The notes: generated from the sequence alone by a model not told the origin. Counted from the stretch's first letter, positions 26,118 through 35,407 are shown. The stretch: 64,000 nucleotides of DNA from Holophagae bacterium (GCA_029263455.1 JAJCXM010000008.1:310001-374000), one strand, 5' to 3'. A program made the numbers and translations.

Positions 26118-27860
26118 TTATTTGGGATTCAAGCGACCTGCATAATAAGCCTCGGCTAACGACCTCACAATGTCCGGGTCAAAACGTTTGCCGGCCAGCT
26201 CCTGCAGTCGGCTAACTGCCTGGTCATAGCTCATGGCGATTTGGTAAGGGCGATTAGTAGTCATGGCGTCGAAGGCGTCAGCCACCGCAACGATACGGGC
26301 CTGTAGCGGAATATCTGCGCCTTTTAGTCCTTGTGGATAACCCTTGCCGTCCCAATTCTCATGGTGGAAATGCATGCCGTCAGTTATCTCTCTAAGTTCG
26401 TCAATCGTACCAAGAATGGCCATGCCTTTGTCTGGGTGCTTCTTCATAATATTGTATTCGGCGGCCGTCAGCGGGGCGGGTTTCTTCAATATTTTATCGT
26501 CGATGCCGATCTTGCCGACGTCGTGGAGCAAGGCGCTCAATTCCGTTTTTTCCAAATCTTCCTGGGCTTGTCCTATTTCGCGGGCAATGATGCCGGCGTA
26601 TCGACTTACCCTCTGTGAATGGCCCTTTGTATACGGATCCTTCGCGTCAATGGCGTTGACTAGCGCCTGCAGGGCGCGCATGAACGTTTCTTTGTTTTTT
26701 CGCGCAGCTGCCTGAATTTGGATGAGATACGAGAGTATAGAAACACGCATTTCGTCGAAAGTTAGGGCCAAGCGTCCAAATTCGTTGGTCGCATTGACCT
26801 CGATCTTATGTTCAAAATCGCGCTCAGAAATGTGGTGGGTTGCGTCAAGTAACTGCAACAATGGCAACCGCAATCCAAACAACATCAAGAGGGTCAAAAT
26901 GAGCGAGCATACGAAGGTAATCACGACCCAGAATTTCAATTGACGTTGCATGCTGAATATCGAAGCAAAGGCGTCTTTGTGGGGTATTTCGGCACCCACA
27001 AGCCACGGGAGACGGTCACATAGGGCATAGGTGCCCAAGTGATCTATGTTTCCGTGTCGTTGATATGAGATGACTTCGTGGATACGGCCACCGGACGTCA
27101 TGAAATTACGCACCAATGGATGAAAGGTGTAGTCGGAGCCCGGAAAGAGATCCGCTGTGGCGTCAGAGTCGCCCGACATCGAATGGGTGATCAAATAACC
27201 GCGATCATCGCAAAGGAACAAATTGTGTTTTGTTGGATTCAGTTTCAATAGGTAATCCAACATTTCGCCCAATGAAATAACCACACTAATTGAGGCCACG
27301 TGTGTACCGCCATTGTCGGTAACTGGGTCTGTTACAACCACGAATGGTGCAGGTTGGCCGACGATTCGGATAATAGATGAAAGCGCGTGTTGGCCTTGGA
27401 ATGCGGACCGCGCCCCTTGCTCAAAATATGACTGAAAATCTTCAGCGGTGACATCCACTAATTGTTGGTCGACCAGTTGGCGGCCTAAGCCATCGATAAT
27501 GGAAACGGCCACAATTTCCGAATTCACGCTCATGTAGCGGTTGAGCGTTCCTTGGTTGAGGTAGTAGCGGTATGCGCCCTCAAGTCCGGTGAGCTGCATC
27601 GCTGTAGCCGTGAAGACGGTGAAATTATGGACCTTGGTCAAATAGTTCCCAAAAACGGTATCCACTTCACGGGTCAGGCGTTCTACCATTCTTAATTGGG
27701 TTTCTTCTTCTTGAGTCCGTAATACGCGATAGCTTTGCCTTATGTTGGCGTATGAAAAGTAATAACCAGCACCAAGCAATAATGAGGTGAAGATAAAGAG
27801 ACTTAATGCAATAGGCAGATGTCGAAACGGCCAGGATAAGATGTTGAGCAGATGTCGCAT
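26118..27860 (-). CDS. Membrane HD-GYP phosphodiesterase with sensor domain
   Basis: A 580-residue protein that probably hydrolyses cyclic di-GMP. Residues about 18-38 and 302-325 are membrane segments, and the region between them is a Cache-like periplasmic sensor (AVSIIDGLGRQLVD, FLCDDRGYLIT). A HAMP region follows (ISERDFEHKIEVNATNEFG), and then the HD-GYP domain with HDVGKIG, KHPDKGMAIL and HHENWDGKGYPQGLKG, which holds the metal-binding residues and the GYP motif. GGAG precedes the ATG. It lies 14 bases downstream of the cyclase gene, coupling two second-messenger activities. Confidence 0.92.
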   Translation of the reverse strand: MRHLLNILSWPFRHLPIALSLFIFTSLLLGAGYYFSYANIRQSYRVLRTQEEETQLRMVERLTREVDTVFGNYLTKVHNFTVFTATAMQLTGLEGAYRYYLNQGTLNRYMSVNSEIVAVSIIDGLGRQLVDQQLVDVTAEDFQSYFEQGARSAFQGQHALSSIIRIVGQPAPFVVVTDPVTDNGGTHVASISVVISLGEMLDYLLKLNPTKHNLFLCDDRGYLITHSMSGDSDATADLFPGSDYTFHPLVRNFMTSGGRIHEVISYQRHGNIDHLGTYALCDRLPWLVGAEIPHKDAFASIFSMQRQLKFWVVITFVCSLILTLLMLFGLRLPLLQLLDATHHISERDFEHKIEVNATNEFGRLALTFDEMRVSILSYLIQIQAAARKNKETFMRALQALVNAIDAKDPYTKGHSQRVSRYAGIIAREIGQAQEDLEKTELSALLHDVGKIGIDDKILKKPAPLTAAEYNIMKKHPDKGMAILGTIDELREITDGMHFHHENWDGKGYPQGLKGADIPLQARIVAVADAFDAMTTNRPYQIAMSYDQAVSRLQELAGKRFDPDIVRSLAEAYYAGRLNPK

Positions 27861-27874
27861 GGATATGACTCCAT

Positions 27875-29485
27875 CTAGGCTTTGGAGATGACCCGGTAAA
27901 CGTGGGACTCTTCAGTAATGCCCTTAAGACGCATGGGTCCCAAATCTTCAAGCACGAAGCTGTCCCCGATACGCTGTTGCGTGACGGCACCAACGCAAAC
28001 CTGATTTGCCTTACAAGCCATTGATTCAATGCGGGAAGCAATATTGACGGTATTGCCAAGCACGGTGTAGTCCATACGTTTGATTGATCCGATGTCGCCC
28101 GCTACAGCACGGCCTGTGTTTATACCGATACGAATTGCGAATTTCTCGCTCTCGGAACGTCTTTGATTGATGCTCTGTAATCGATCAATCATTTCAAGTG
28201 CGGTCTCAACGGCACGCGAGGGGTGGTCCTTCATACGTGTAGGAGCGCCAAAAATTGCCATGATGGCGTCACCAATATATTTGTCTAGTGTGCCTTCAAA
28301 GCGGAAAATGATATCCGTCATTTCGGAAAAATAATCGTTTAGCAATAACGCTACACGGCTCGCAGACATCTTTTCAGCCATGGATGTGAAGCCAACAATG
28401 TCCGCAAATAGTACGGTCACATCGCGTTCTTGCACCGTTAAGGTGAATTCATTAGAAGCACCTGCATCTGTGCTGTTAATGATTCGATTCACGATGGCTG
28501 GCGAGTGGTAGCGCTCAAGTCGATGGCGGATCCGGCTCTCTCGTTGAACCTTTTCACCTAATTGCGCTTGTTCAATGCCAACAGCGGCGAAGTTACCCAT
28601 CGCCGTCAATAGATCTAGGTCGGATGGTCCGAAGACGGCCGCTGAGGTAGGCGAGTCTAAGTAAATGATGCCGATGGTCTTTTCTTTATGAAAGAGCGGG
28701 ACGCACATGGCAGATTTGATACCCAGGAAACGAATCGATTCTCCGGCCGAAAATCGTGGATCAACCTGGGCGTCGGTCGTGAGGATGGCGACATCTTCAA
28801 AAAAGACCTTTTCTGCAATGGTTTTTGAGATTTCTATATTGTCCGCTTTGCTGGGGTCTTTGTGTTTGATTACGCGTGGTTCTAACTGGTTGAGTTCATT
28901 GGCTAACATTAAGAAACCGCGGTCGGCTGGTAGGTGTTCGAATATTAGATCCATCACGCGTTGAATAATTTCGTTTAGCGATTTGACGGCGATAAGCGCT
29001 TTGGCGACTTCAATAAGTACCGTCATGATTTTTTTCGAACGATCATGAGCGTCTGCCACGTCAGTAGGCACAACTTGTTCATTCTCGTACTGTGCAATGA
29101 TGTCTTTAAGTTCGTTGACGCGCCGAATAATGGTGCCAGCCTCTTCGTAGAGGCCTTTATCTTCGGAAAGCACAACTTTTTGTTCGCCTGTCCCGTCAGA
29201 GACTGGCGAAAACTTGATGTCGTATTCGCCTAGCTGAATAAGGTCGCCCGCTTCAAGGTTCACGGTTTTGATATAAATCCCGTTGACGCGGGTACCATTT
29301 TTAGAGTTTAGGTCTTCAACGGTGAAACGATGACCGTTGGCCACCAACTTACAGTGGTGTCTGGATATACCTGCCTGTGCAAGCACGAGGTTACAATCTG
29401 GGGCGCGACCCATGATCAACTCAAGCTCGACGACTTCCACTCGTTTGTCGATGCCATTTTCCTGGTACTGAAGGATATATGGCAA
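27875..29485 (-). CDS. FHA-GAF adenylate cyclase
   Basis: A 536-residue cytoplasmic protein with three domains. The FHA domain is at residues about 5-100 (IMGRAPDCNLVL, ISRHHCKL, LNSKNGTRVNG). A GAF domain follows at about 160-310 (ADRGFLMLANE, SAMCVPLFHKEKTIGIIYLD). A class III cyclase domain is at about 345-536: the metal-binding Asp residues lie in LFADIVGF and YIGDAIMAIFG, and Lys in LDKYIGD with Asp in RMDYTVLGN point to ATP rather than GTP. TTG 29485 is the start, preceded by GAGAGG at nine bases. It should make cAMP in response to a ligand or phosphoprotein. Confidence 0.9.
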   Translation of the reverse strand: MPYILQYQENGIDKRVEVVELELIMGRAPDCNLVLAQAGISRHHCKLVANGHRFTVEDLNSKNGTRVNGIYIKTVNLEAGDLIQLGEYDIKFSPVSDGTGEQKVVLSEDKGLYEEAGTIIRRVNELKDIIAQYENEQVVPTDVADAHDRSKKIMTVLIEVAKALIAVKSLNEIIQRVMDLIFEHLPADRGFLMLANELNQLEPRVIKHKDPSKADNIEISKTIAEKVFFEDVAILTTDAQVDPRFSAGESIRFLGIKSAMCVPLFHKEKTIGIIYLDSPTSAAVFGPSDLDLLTAMGNFAAVGIEQAQLGEKVQRESRIRHRLERYHSPAIVNRIINSTDAGASNEFTLTVQERDVTVLFADIVGFTSMAEKMSASRVALLLNDYFSEMTDIIFRFEGTLDKYIGDAIMAIFGAPTRMKDHPSRAVETALEMIDRLQSINQRRSESEKFAIRIGINTGRAVAGDIGSIKRMDYTVLGNTVNIASRIESMACKANQVCVGAVTQQRIGDSFVLEDLGPMRLKGITEESHVYRVISKA

Positions 29486-29602
29486 TTTCTTGGACCTCTC
29501 GTGAATTCAAAATCATGCTATCACAAATGGGAAATGCTTGTCAGGATACGGATGGTGAGATATCGCACAGTGTATGATAGTCGATCGATTGAGGGAGCCG
29601 AT

Positions 29603-30460
29603 GTGAGCGACGTTTGGGAACGGTGTGGAGACATTTTACGTTGCGTGGGTTGTGACCAAGTTCTGGTGAAGAGTTGGTTGGGTCGCCGCTGTGAAGCCTG
29701 TGGTCTTCGTCTCTCAATGCGCGGCGAGGCGCTGGTTCTTCTTGACGATTCCGAGGCCATTAAGCCCCTTATGTCGTCGAGCGACGCCCAATCTATGGCT
29801 CAAGCCTACCGACACCCCGTCCGTTGGCAAAAGGCGTTACGCAGATGGGTGACTTCCGAATATTTTCCTGGCCGCCAGTGGCGTCAACGTAAGGATGCCG
29901 TTCTTAACTCAGGTCGCCTATTAGTTATTGGCAGCGGCACCACCTGTTACGCAAATGCAATTCACCTTGATCTCGACAACTTTCCTGGTGTCGATATCGT
30001 GGCTGATGCTCAAAAACTACCCTTCATTAACGATTCGTTTGATGGGGTTGTTTGTGAAGTCGTGCTTGAACATGTGGCTCAACCACTGGCAGTTATCGAT
30101 GAGATCAACCGTGTGTTGAAGCCTGGCGGTTGTGCTTTTTTGCTGGTCCCTTTCTTGTTTCCCTTTCACGGTCATCCCGCCGATTACAGACGCTGGTCCA
30201 AGCAAGGGTTGCAAGAAGAATTCAATTCTTTTTCAGAGACCGAGGTCGGCCTACATGCTGGGCCAACTTCAGCCTTAATAAACATCCTTACGGAATGGTT
30301 GTATGTTGCTAGCGGGCTGACGTTTCCGCGTGGATATACACTTATTAAAGGCGCCGCCACGGCTCTTAGTTTTCCGGCCAAGTTTCTCGACTACTGGATA
30401 AACCGCATGCCGGAGGCACACCGGCTGGCGGCGACATTTTATGTTTACGCCAAAAAGTGA
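29603..30460 (+). CDS. Class I SAM methyltransferase with zinc-ribbon N-terminus
   Basis: Type 11 methyltransferase of about 285 residues. A short CxxC...CxxC zinc ribbon (CVGCDQVLV ... CEACGLRLS) opens the protein. The Rossmann fold follows, with GRLLVIGSG, VADAQKLPF, DGVVCEVVLEHV and INRVLKPGG. The frame is open back to 29330, but those codons lie inside the divergent cyclase gene; GTG 29603, five bases after GAGGGAG, is the sensible start. The substrate is unknown; members of this group often act on cell-envelope or lipid-linked molecules. It stands between two minus-strand genes. Confidence 0.85.
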   Translation: MSDVWERCGDILRCVGCDQVLVKSWLGRRCEACGLRLSMRGEALVLLDDSEAIKPLMSSSDAQSMAQAYRHPVRWQKALRRWVTSEYFPGRQWRQRKDAVLNSGRLLVIGSGTTCYANAIHLDLDNFPGVDIVADAQKLPFINDSFDGVVCEVVLEHVAQPLAVIDEINRVLKPGGCAFLLVPFLFPFHGHPADYRRWSKQGLQEEFNSFSETEVGLHAGPTSALINILTEWLYVASGLTFPRGYTLIKGAATALSFPAKFLDYWINRMPEAHRLAATFYVYAKK

Positions 30461-30478
30461 ACGCTACGCATTCGAGTC

Positions 30479-31402
30479 TTAGTGGGCTAAAAATCGCTCG
30501 GCTTCTATGGCTGCCATACAGCCAGTTCCTGCGGCAGTGACGGCCTGACGGTAAACGGCATCTTGTACATCGCCGCAGGCAAACACGCCTTCAACGTCTG
30601 TCGCGGTTATGTCGGGCTGCGTTATGAGGTAGCCTTGCTGGTTCATGGCAAGCTGATCGACGAACATTTCGCTGTTGGGACGATGCCCTATGGCAATGAA
30701 CAGCCCTTCGATGGGCATTTCACGTTGTTCTTTGGACTGAGTGTCTTGAACCATTAGCCCCTGTATGCCTGTTTGTGAGGAACCAAGTACGTCGGTTACC
30801 ACCGTATTCCACACGAATTCAATTTTTGGGTGATCTAAGGCGCGCTGTTGCATGATTTGTGATGCTCTTAATTCTTGGCGGCGGTGGAGGACAGAAACCT
30901 TCTTGGCAAACTTGGTTAGGAAAAGCGCTTCTTCCATGGCCGTGTCCCCACCACCAACGATGGCAACGTGTTTGTCGCGGAAGAAAAATCCGTCGCATGT
31001 GGCGCAAGCAGAAACACCGTAGCCCATTAATTTGCTTTCGTTTTCCAAGCCCAGTAACCGAGCGCTGGCGCCAGTGGCAATAATTAGCGAGTCCGCACGA
31101 TACTCGTCATCCCCAATCCAGACGCCAAATGGGCGACTGCTTAAGTCGACACGATCCACGTGTTCAAATTCGCATTGTGCACCAAACCGGGTAGCCTGCT
31201 TGCGGAAGAGCTCCATCATTTCTGGGCCCATGATGCCGTCTGGAAACCCTGGGTAATTTTCCACATCGGTGGTAATCGTCAATTGGCCTCCGGGCTGAAT
31301 GCCTTCAAAAACCAATGGCTTAAGATCCGCTCGGGCTGCATAGATAGCGGCGGTGAGGCCTGCGGGTCCACTACCGATGATAATTACTTTATGATGGTTC
31401 AA
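30479..31402 (-). CDS. trxB: Thioredoxin reductase TrxB
   Basis: NADPH-dependent flavoprotein that reduces thioredoxin. The FAD site [18 protein letters not shown], the redox pair in [11 protein letters not shown], the NADPH site [12 protein letters not shown] and the C-terminal FACGDVQD are all present; 307 residues is the standard length. The start is TTG at 31402, six bases after AGGAGG. The 175-base gap upstream holds a palindrome and separates it from a divergent lipoprotein gene. No thioredoxin gene is adjacent. Confidence 0.96.
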   Translation of the reverse strand: MNHHKVIIIGSGPAGLTAAIYAARADLKPLVFEGIQPGGQLTITTDVENYPGFPDGIMGPEMMELFRKQATRFGAQCEFEHVDRVDLSSRPFGVWIGDDEYRADSLIIATGASARLLGLENESKLMGYGVSACATCDGFFFRDKHVAIVGGGDTAMEEALFLTKFAKKVSVLHRRQELRASQIMQQRALDHPKIEFVWNTVVTDVLGSSQTGIQGLMVQDTQSKEQREMPIEGLFIAIGHRPNSEMFVDQLAMNQQGYLITQPDITATDVEGVFACGDVQDAVYRQAVTAAGTGCMAAIEAERFLAH

Positions 31403-31461
31403 AGAGTCCTCCTGAATGGGGCGTCGACAAAGGGGTCATTTTAGAGAACTGCCTGCAAATC

Positions 31462-31474
31462 GGCAACTGTTGCC
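31462..31474. promoter_or_regulatory. Palindrome between divergent trxB and lipoprotein genes
   Basis: GGCAACTGTTGCC is a perfect dyad of two 6-base arms around one T. It lies 60 bases upstream of trxB and about 104 bases upstream of the divergent gene, a fitting place for an operator. The regulator is unknown, and chance occurrence is possible at this length. Confidence 0.35.
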
Positions 31475-31577
31475 TGCTTGGCTTCCCACAAAAGTTGAGA
31501 GATTGAGGCGGTCTGGAAACATAGGCTTTTGATTTAGCGTTTGTATGGTGTAGGTTGAAGCAACGAAGGGAATCAAT

Positions 31578-32006
31578 ATGATACGTGGCTCATTCATCAT
31601 TCTTTTACTCTTGAGTGTCTCGTGCGCCAAGAAAACGGATGCGGATCTATTTTCGGAAGGTGCCGTAACCATCGATCTCACGGTCAATCCCAAAGTCGGC
31701 TATCGGCCGTTGGCGGTAGACGTATCAGGATACTTGCAAACCGAAGAGAGAAGCGTGGAACGCGTCATCGAAGAGGCAAAATGGCTCATTAAAGGGCCAC
31801 GCGGGTATGAACGGGAAATCATTGAAGGTTCGTCCAATTTCCAAAATAAAGACGAGAACCATGAAGGTTTTTTCTATTTGGAATATGAATTCAATATTCC
31901 AGGTCGCTACACGATTCAGTTGCTATTGAATAATGGCGAATATGCATCACGAAAAATGCGGGTTAACGTTCTTGATCGACAGGACGAAAATACAGGGCGC
32001 TTTTAA
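31578..32006 (+). CDS. Small lipoprotein with immunoglobulin-like fold
   Basis: A 142-residue lipoprotein of unknown function. The signal ends in lipobox SVSC (Cys-16). The rest has the strand pattern of a PKD-like domain: VGYRPLAVDVSGYL, a middle region that refers to a polypeptide such as AKWLIKGPRGYE, then GRYTIQLLLNNGEYASRKMRVNVL, which is typical of the last strands of a PKD or Ig fold. GAAGGGA lies before the ATG. It is not clearly linked to its neighbours: trxB is divergent, and the MglA-like gene is 160 bases downstream with its own promoter-like element. Confidence 0.7.
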   Translation: MIRGSFIILLLLSVSCAKKTDADLFSEGAVTIDLTVNPKVGYRPLAVDVSGYLQTEERSVERVIEEAKWLIKGPRGYEREIIEGSSNFQNKDENHEGFFYLEYEFNIPGRYTIQLLLNNGEYASRKMRVNVLDRQDENTGRF

Positions 32007-32128
32007 TGCCGAATCGAAAACACAATTCTGCAGTCGTTGTCCGACAAACGCTCGTTCAAGCAGAAAGCTTTTCGTAGCAAACCATTGAAAGACTGAACAT
32101 TGGGCCATTGGTGGTGCTGTATTTGCTG

Positions 32129-32137
32129 TGGTATTCT
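32129..32137 (+). promoter_or_regulatory. Candidate extended -10 promoter for the MglA-like gene
   Basis: TGG followed by TATTCT (32132-32137) has the TGn extended -10 layout and lies 30 bases before the start codon at 32168. A GGGAG ribosome binding site at about 32157 completes the leader. No clear -35 is present, which is common for extended -10 promoters. Confidence 0.35.
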
Positions 32138-32167
32138 TAAGCCTACCTGCCTTGACGGGAGAGACTG

Positions 32168-33490
32168 ATGGTCTTCTTCAATTATTCGACCATGCAGATG
32201 GTGGCCAAAGTTGTTTACTACGGCCCTGGTCTGTGCGGAAAAACCACCAATTTAAACCATATCTACGAAAAGACTTCGCCGAAGTCTCGTGGTGAAATGG
32301 TTAGTTTGGCGACCGAGACCGATCGAACCTTGTTTTTCGATTTGTTGCCCTTGGATGTTGGGTTGGTGGGTGGCTTTAAGACAAAATTTCAGCTTTATAC
32401 GGTGCCCGGTCAAGTTTTTTACAATATGACGCGGAAACTCGTGCTTAAGGGCGTAGATGGAATTGTGTTTGTCGCCGATTCTCAAGTGCCAATGTTGGAT
32501 GCCAACGTGGATAGCTTTGAAAATTTGAGAGAGAACTTAGAAGATTTAGGGCTGGGTTTCGACACGATCCCCCTGGTGTTTCAGTACAACAAACGCGATT
32601 TGCCCAACATCACAGCACTAAACAAAATGAATGCCGCTATGAATCCCCTTGGCAAACCTTTTGTTGAAGCCTCGGCGCTGAATGGGGAAGGCGTCTTTGA
32701 GACACTAAAGGAAATATCAAAGCTGACTTTGGTAAAGCTAAAAGCCAAAGTGGTTGGTGACGAACTTAAACAGAGTAAGGCTTCTGTTGAGTTCAAAGTT
32801 CAAGGCAGCAATATCAAAAAGCAAATAGAAGAAGAGACACAACATAGCGAAGAGACTGGCTCACTTGAAAAAACCGTGGTCGGTGAAGGCGATGAAGCGG
32901 CGCTGCCAGTGGCCGCAGACGAGAGCCTACCCGGTCTTAATGCCCCCGTTCCTGAGGTGGTTAGTTTTGAGGATTACACGGCCCCTGCTGAACATGAACG
33001 CGATCTAGACTCATCTCTGTCATCGATTAACTTTGACATGATCGAATTGGATGAGTTTGAAGATGAAATCGATAAACTCGATCAGATGCCGGATGTACCT
33101 CAAATGGACGATTCAGAGTCCATGGACGAGATCGCCTTTGAAGAAGAACCTGAAGTCGTTGCCAAAGCTCCCTCCCCTGATGGGGACGATGCATTGAAGT
33201 CGCTAGATTCAATTGCGTCCATGTCGCGTTCTACCAGTACTACCTCGAATGTGAAGACACAATCGGTTGATGCCATGTTGGGGGATCTGTTTTCCAATGT
33301 TGGAGCAAAGAAAAAGAAGAAGGGTGACCGCTTCCAGATACAGGTACCCGAATTTAGTCAAGCGCAAGTCAACTGCATCTTTTTAGACGACGCGGGAAAT
33401 GTAGTCCATTCCAAACTCTTCAAAGTGACACCGATCAGTGCCGACAAGGGCCGCGAAATTCGTCTGGTCCTGGAGATAGACGAGGGCTAA
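32168..33490 (+). CDS. MglA-like small GTPase with long acidic extension
   Basis: Residues 1-195 form a Ras-like GTPase closest to MglA: P-loop YYGPGLCGKTTNL, TETDRTLFFDLLPL, the TVPGQVFYN switch and NKRD. In MglA the protein acts as a polarity switch in gliding or twitching motility, with MglB as its GAP. Here the protein has another 245 residues: an acidic, low-complexity linker (about 215-370) and a basic-then-beta tail (KKKKKGDRFQIQVPEFSQAQVN ... LVLEIDEG) that looks like a separate small domain. MglA alone has about 195 residues. The LolA-like gene follows one base later, so they are probably co-transcribed. Confidence 0.87.
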   Translation: MVFFNYSTMQMVAKVVYYGPGLCGKTTNLNHIYEKTSPKSRGEMVSLATETDRTLFFDLLPLDVGLVGGFKTKFQLYTVPGQVFYNMTRKLVLKGVDGIVFVADSQVPMLDANVDSFENLRENLEDLGLGFDTIPLVFQYNKRDLPNITALNKMNAAMNPLGKPFVEASALNGEGVFETLKEISKLTLVKLKAKVVGDELKQSKASVEFKVQGSNIKKQIEEETQHSEETGSLEKTVVGEGDEAALPVAADESLPGLNAPVPEVVSFEDYTAPAEHERDLDSSLSSINFDMIELDEFEDEIDKLDQMPDVPQMDDSESMDEIAFEEEPEVVAKAPSPDGDDALKSLDSIASMSRSTSTTSNVKTQSVDAMLGDLFSNVGAKKKKKGDRFQIQVPEFSQAQVNCIFLDDAGNVVHSKLFKVTPISADKGREIRLVLEIDEG

Positions 33491-33491
33491 T

Positions 33492-34070
33492 TTGATTTGG
33501 GTTTGGTTATATTTATGGCAACTGGACCCTGCCGTTCGCATGCAAGTACTGGATTCGATCGCTTCATTGAGTTCGTTTCAAGTCGAATTTGAACAAGAAA
33601 CCTACAGTGACTATTTCGACCCAACCCAAGCCGCAGGTAGCTTAATCGTTCAGCGGCCTGGAAAAATGAGGATGGAATACACGATGGGTGAACGCCGTCT
33701 TGCGATCAGTGATGGTGATGTCTTTAAAGAGTACGACTACGACGCCGAAACACTGAACGAAATGGATCAAGCCGATTTACAAGAAGAGCCGCTTGTTCGC
33801 ATCTTCCTGTACGGCGATTCCATCGAGGAATTCTTTTTGATTGATAGGTTTCAGGATGAGCAGGGTGAGGATATTTTCAGGTTGAGACCACGCAACGCGA
33901 CGTCCTATACAGTGGAATTACAGTTTGACAAGACATGGCAGCCACGAGTGATGCATGTGCTGGGCGAGGACGGAGACGGCACGCGATTCATTTTCTCAAC
34001 ATTTAGGCTACATCCACCGTTGAATGCCGACACCTTTATCATGCCTGCAGATCTGAAGTCTTTGGAGTAG
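33492..34070 (+). CDS. lolA: LolA-like outer-membrane lipoprotein carrier
   Basis: Periplasmic chaperone that ferries lipoproteins to the outer membrane. The protein has a short hydrophobic N-terminus (IWVWLYLWQL) and then the LolA pattern: LSSFQVEFEQETYSDYFDPTQAAGSLIVQRPGKMRMEY and a C-terminal FIFSTFRLHPPLNADTFIMP. At 192 residues the length fits. The start is TTG 33492, one base after the stop of the MglA-like gene. The signal peptide is unusually short. The 3' end overlaps the convergent pabB gene by 32 bases. Confidence 0.85.
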   Translation: MIWVWLYLWQLDPAVRMQVLDSIASLSSFQVEFEQETYSDYFDPTQAAGSLIVQRPGKMRMEYTMGERRLAISDGDVFKEYDYDAETLNEMDQADLQEEPLVRIFLYGDSIEEFFLIDRFQDEQGEDIFRLRPRNATSYTVELQFDKTWQPRVMHVLGEDGDGTRFIFSTFRLHPPLNADTFIMPADLKSLE

Positions 34071-35406
34071 CCGAAACCATCTGCATAGCTTCAATCATGG
34101 CCTGCATTTTGTGCAGCGTTTCTTCGTATTCGCAGATGGGGTCAGAATCGGCGACGATTCCACCTCCACCATGAAGGCAGACACGATTCTGGTGGTAAAT
34201 GATCGTGCGGATCAGAATGTTGAAGTCCATGTCGCCGTGTGGGCGGATGATTCCTATTGAGCCTGTGTAGGGCCCCCTTGCTTCTTGTTCAAGCTTTACC
34301 AAGGCTTGCATGCACGCGATCTTAGGAGCGCCCGTGATGGTACCGCAGGGGAACATGGCGCGCAGGATCTCCAGATTCTGCACGCCCTTGCGTCGTTGGG
34401 CTAATACATGAGAAACCAAATGATGCACGTGCGAGTAGCTTTCAACGGTGCGGAACTCATCCACCCGGACACTGCCGGAAGTTGCGATTCGTCCTAGGTC
34501 ATTTCTTGCGAGGTCGACCAACATCAAATGCTCGGCTTGTTCTTTTTCGCTGGTTTCTAGCTCATTGATCGAGTTCTGGTCCTCGGTAAGATCGTCAAAT
34601 CGAGGACGAGTGCCCGCTATAGGACGGGTAGCCAGTTCGTCGCCGCGTCGTGAGACCAATAATTCGGGCGACCCCGATAGAATCCAATGGTCGTCCCAGC
34701 GAAATACGCCCATATAGGGGCTGGGATTGAGCTGGCGCAGTTTCATATAAAGATCAAGCGGCAAAATGTCACATTCACCCACAAACCTTTGACTGAGATT
34801 CGCTTGATAATAGGCACCTTCATAAATGTCAGCTTTAATTAGTTCTATCTTTTCGATATAAGAATCACGATTGTCACGCCAGCCCGTGTGCTTGACCGGG
34901 ACAGCTTTGGTGACGCATGCGAGTCCGTTATTCGAGTGTTCTGGGCCCGAACATTTAGCTGATGTGCGATCGTAGGTCCAGAAAGATTCGGCAACGAACC
35001 ACAAAACTAATGGACCGTTCCAGAGTGGGTGTGCCTGGCTGGGTTTGACCCAAGAGTTCAGCCCTTCGTAGGTAAGTAGCGAAAAGACAGCCGCCTTCTT
35101 GGCATGGCACTCAACCGCTACCAGAATCTCGGTGACGTTATCTATTTCGTAGCTTGAGTCTTCCATTACCAATGTCTGTCGATCGCCCCAATCTTCAATG
35201 ATTGCGACGACAGGCCCACTCAGGTAACTTTTTCCTGCTTGGGCGCTGATGGGTCCCGCGGAATCCAGCCACACGGCATGCTGGTGTTGCTGCAAGGTAC
35301 GCAGAGCGAACTCGTTGAATTCGGACTCAGTGCAATGGCTATTTGTGTTGGGCGTGTCGTTTTTTGAAAGGGCGACCAGTAGGCGATCGATGACCTCAGA
35401 CGGCAT
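34039..35406 (-). CDS. pabB: Chorismate-binding enzyme, probably PabB
   Basis: Aminodeoxychorismate synthase component I (folate pathway), or a related anthranilate-type enzyme. The chorismate-binding domain fills the C-terminal two thirds: YYQANLSQRF, LSGSPELLVSRRGDELATRPIAGTRPR, VDLARNDLGRIA, MFPCGTITGAPK and GGGIVADSDP. The Lys of the E. coli PabB PIKGT motif is Ala here (PIAGT), as in TrpE and in many PabB proteins outside enterobacteria, so sequence alone does not fully separate the two. No glutamine amidotransferase partner is adjacent. The polyprenyl synthase gene ends one base upstream, so the pair is co-transcribed. Confidence 0.85.
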   Translation of the reverse strand: MPSEVIDRLLVALSKNDTPNTNSHCTESEFNEFALRTLQQHQHAVWLDSAGPISAQAGKSYLSGPVVAIIEDWGDRQTLVMEDSSYEIDNVTEILVAVECHAKKAAVFSLLTYEGLNSWVKPSQAHPLWNGPLVLWFVAESFWTYDRTSAKCSGPEHSNNGLACVTKAVPVKHTGWRDNRDSYIEKIELIKADIYEGAYYQANLSQRFVGECDILPLDLYMKLRQLNPSPYMGVFRWDDHWILSGSPELLVSRRGDELATRPIAGTRPRFDDLTEDQNSINELETSEKEQAEHLMLVDLARNDLGRIATSGSVRVDEFRTVESYSHVHHLVSHVLAQRRKGVQNLEILRAMFPCGTITGAPKIACMQALVKLEQEARGPYTGSIGIIRPHGDMDFNILIRTIIYHQNRVCLHGGGGIVADSDPICEYEETLHKMQAMIEAMQMVSATPKTSDLQA

Positions 35407-35407
35407 T

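Noticed and set aside
29330-29602. N-terminal extension of the methyltransferase
   Set aside because: It runs through the divergent cyclase gene, and GTG 29603 has an ideal ribosome binding site in front of the zinc ribbon.
34039-35406. Assignment of the chorismate enzyme as TrpE
   Set aside because: The PIAGT motif would allow it, but the gene lacks trp neighbours and the N-terminal part fits PabB better; left as probable PabB.
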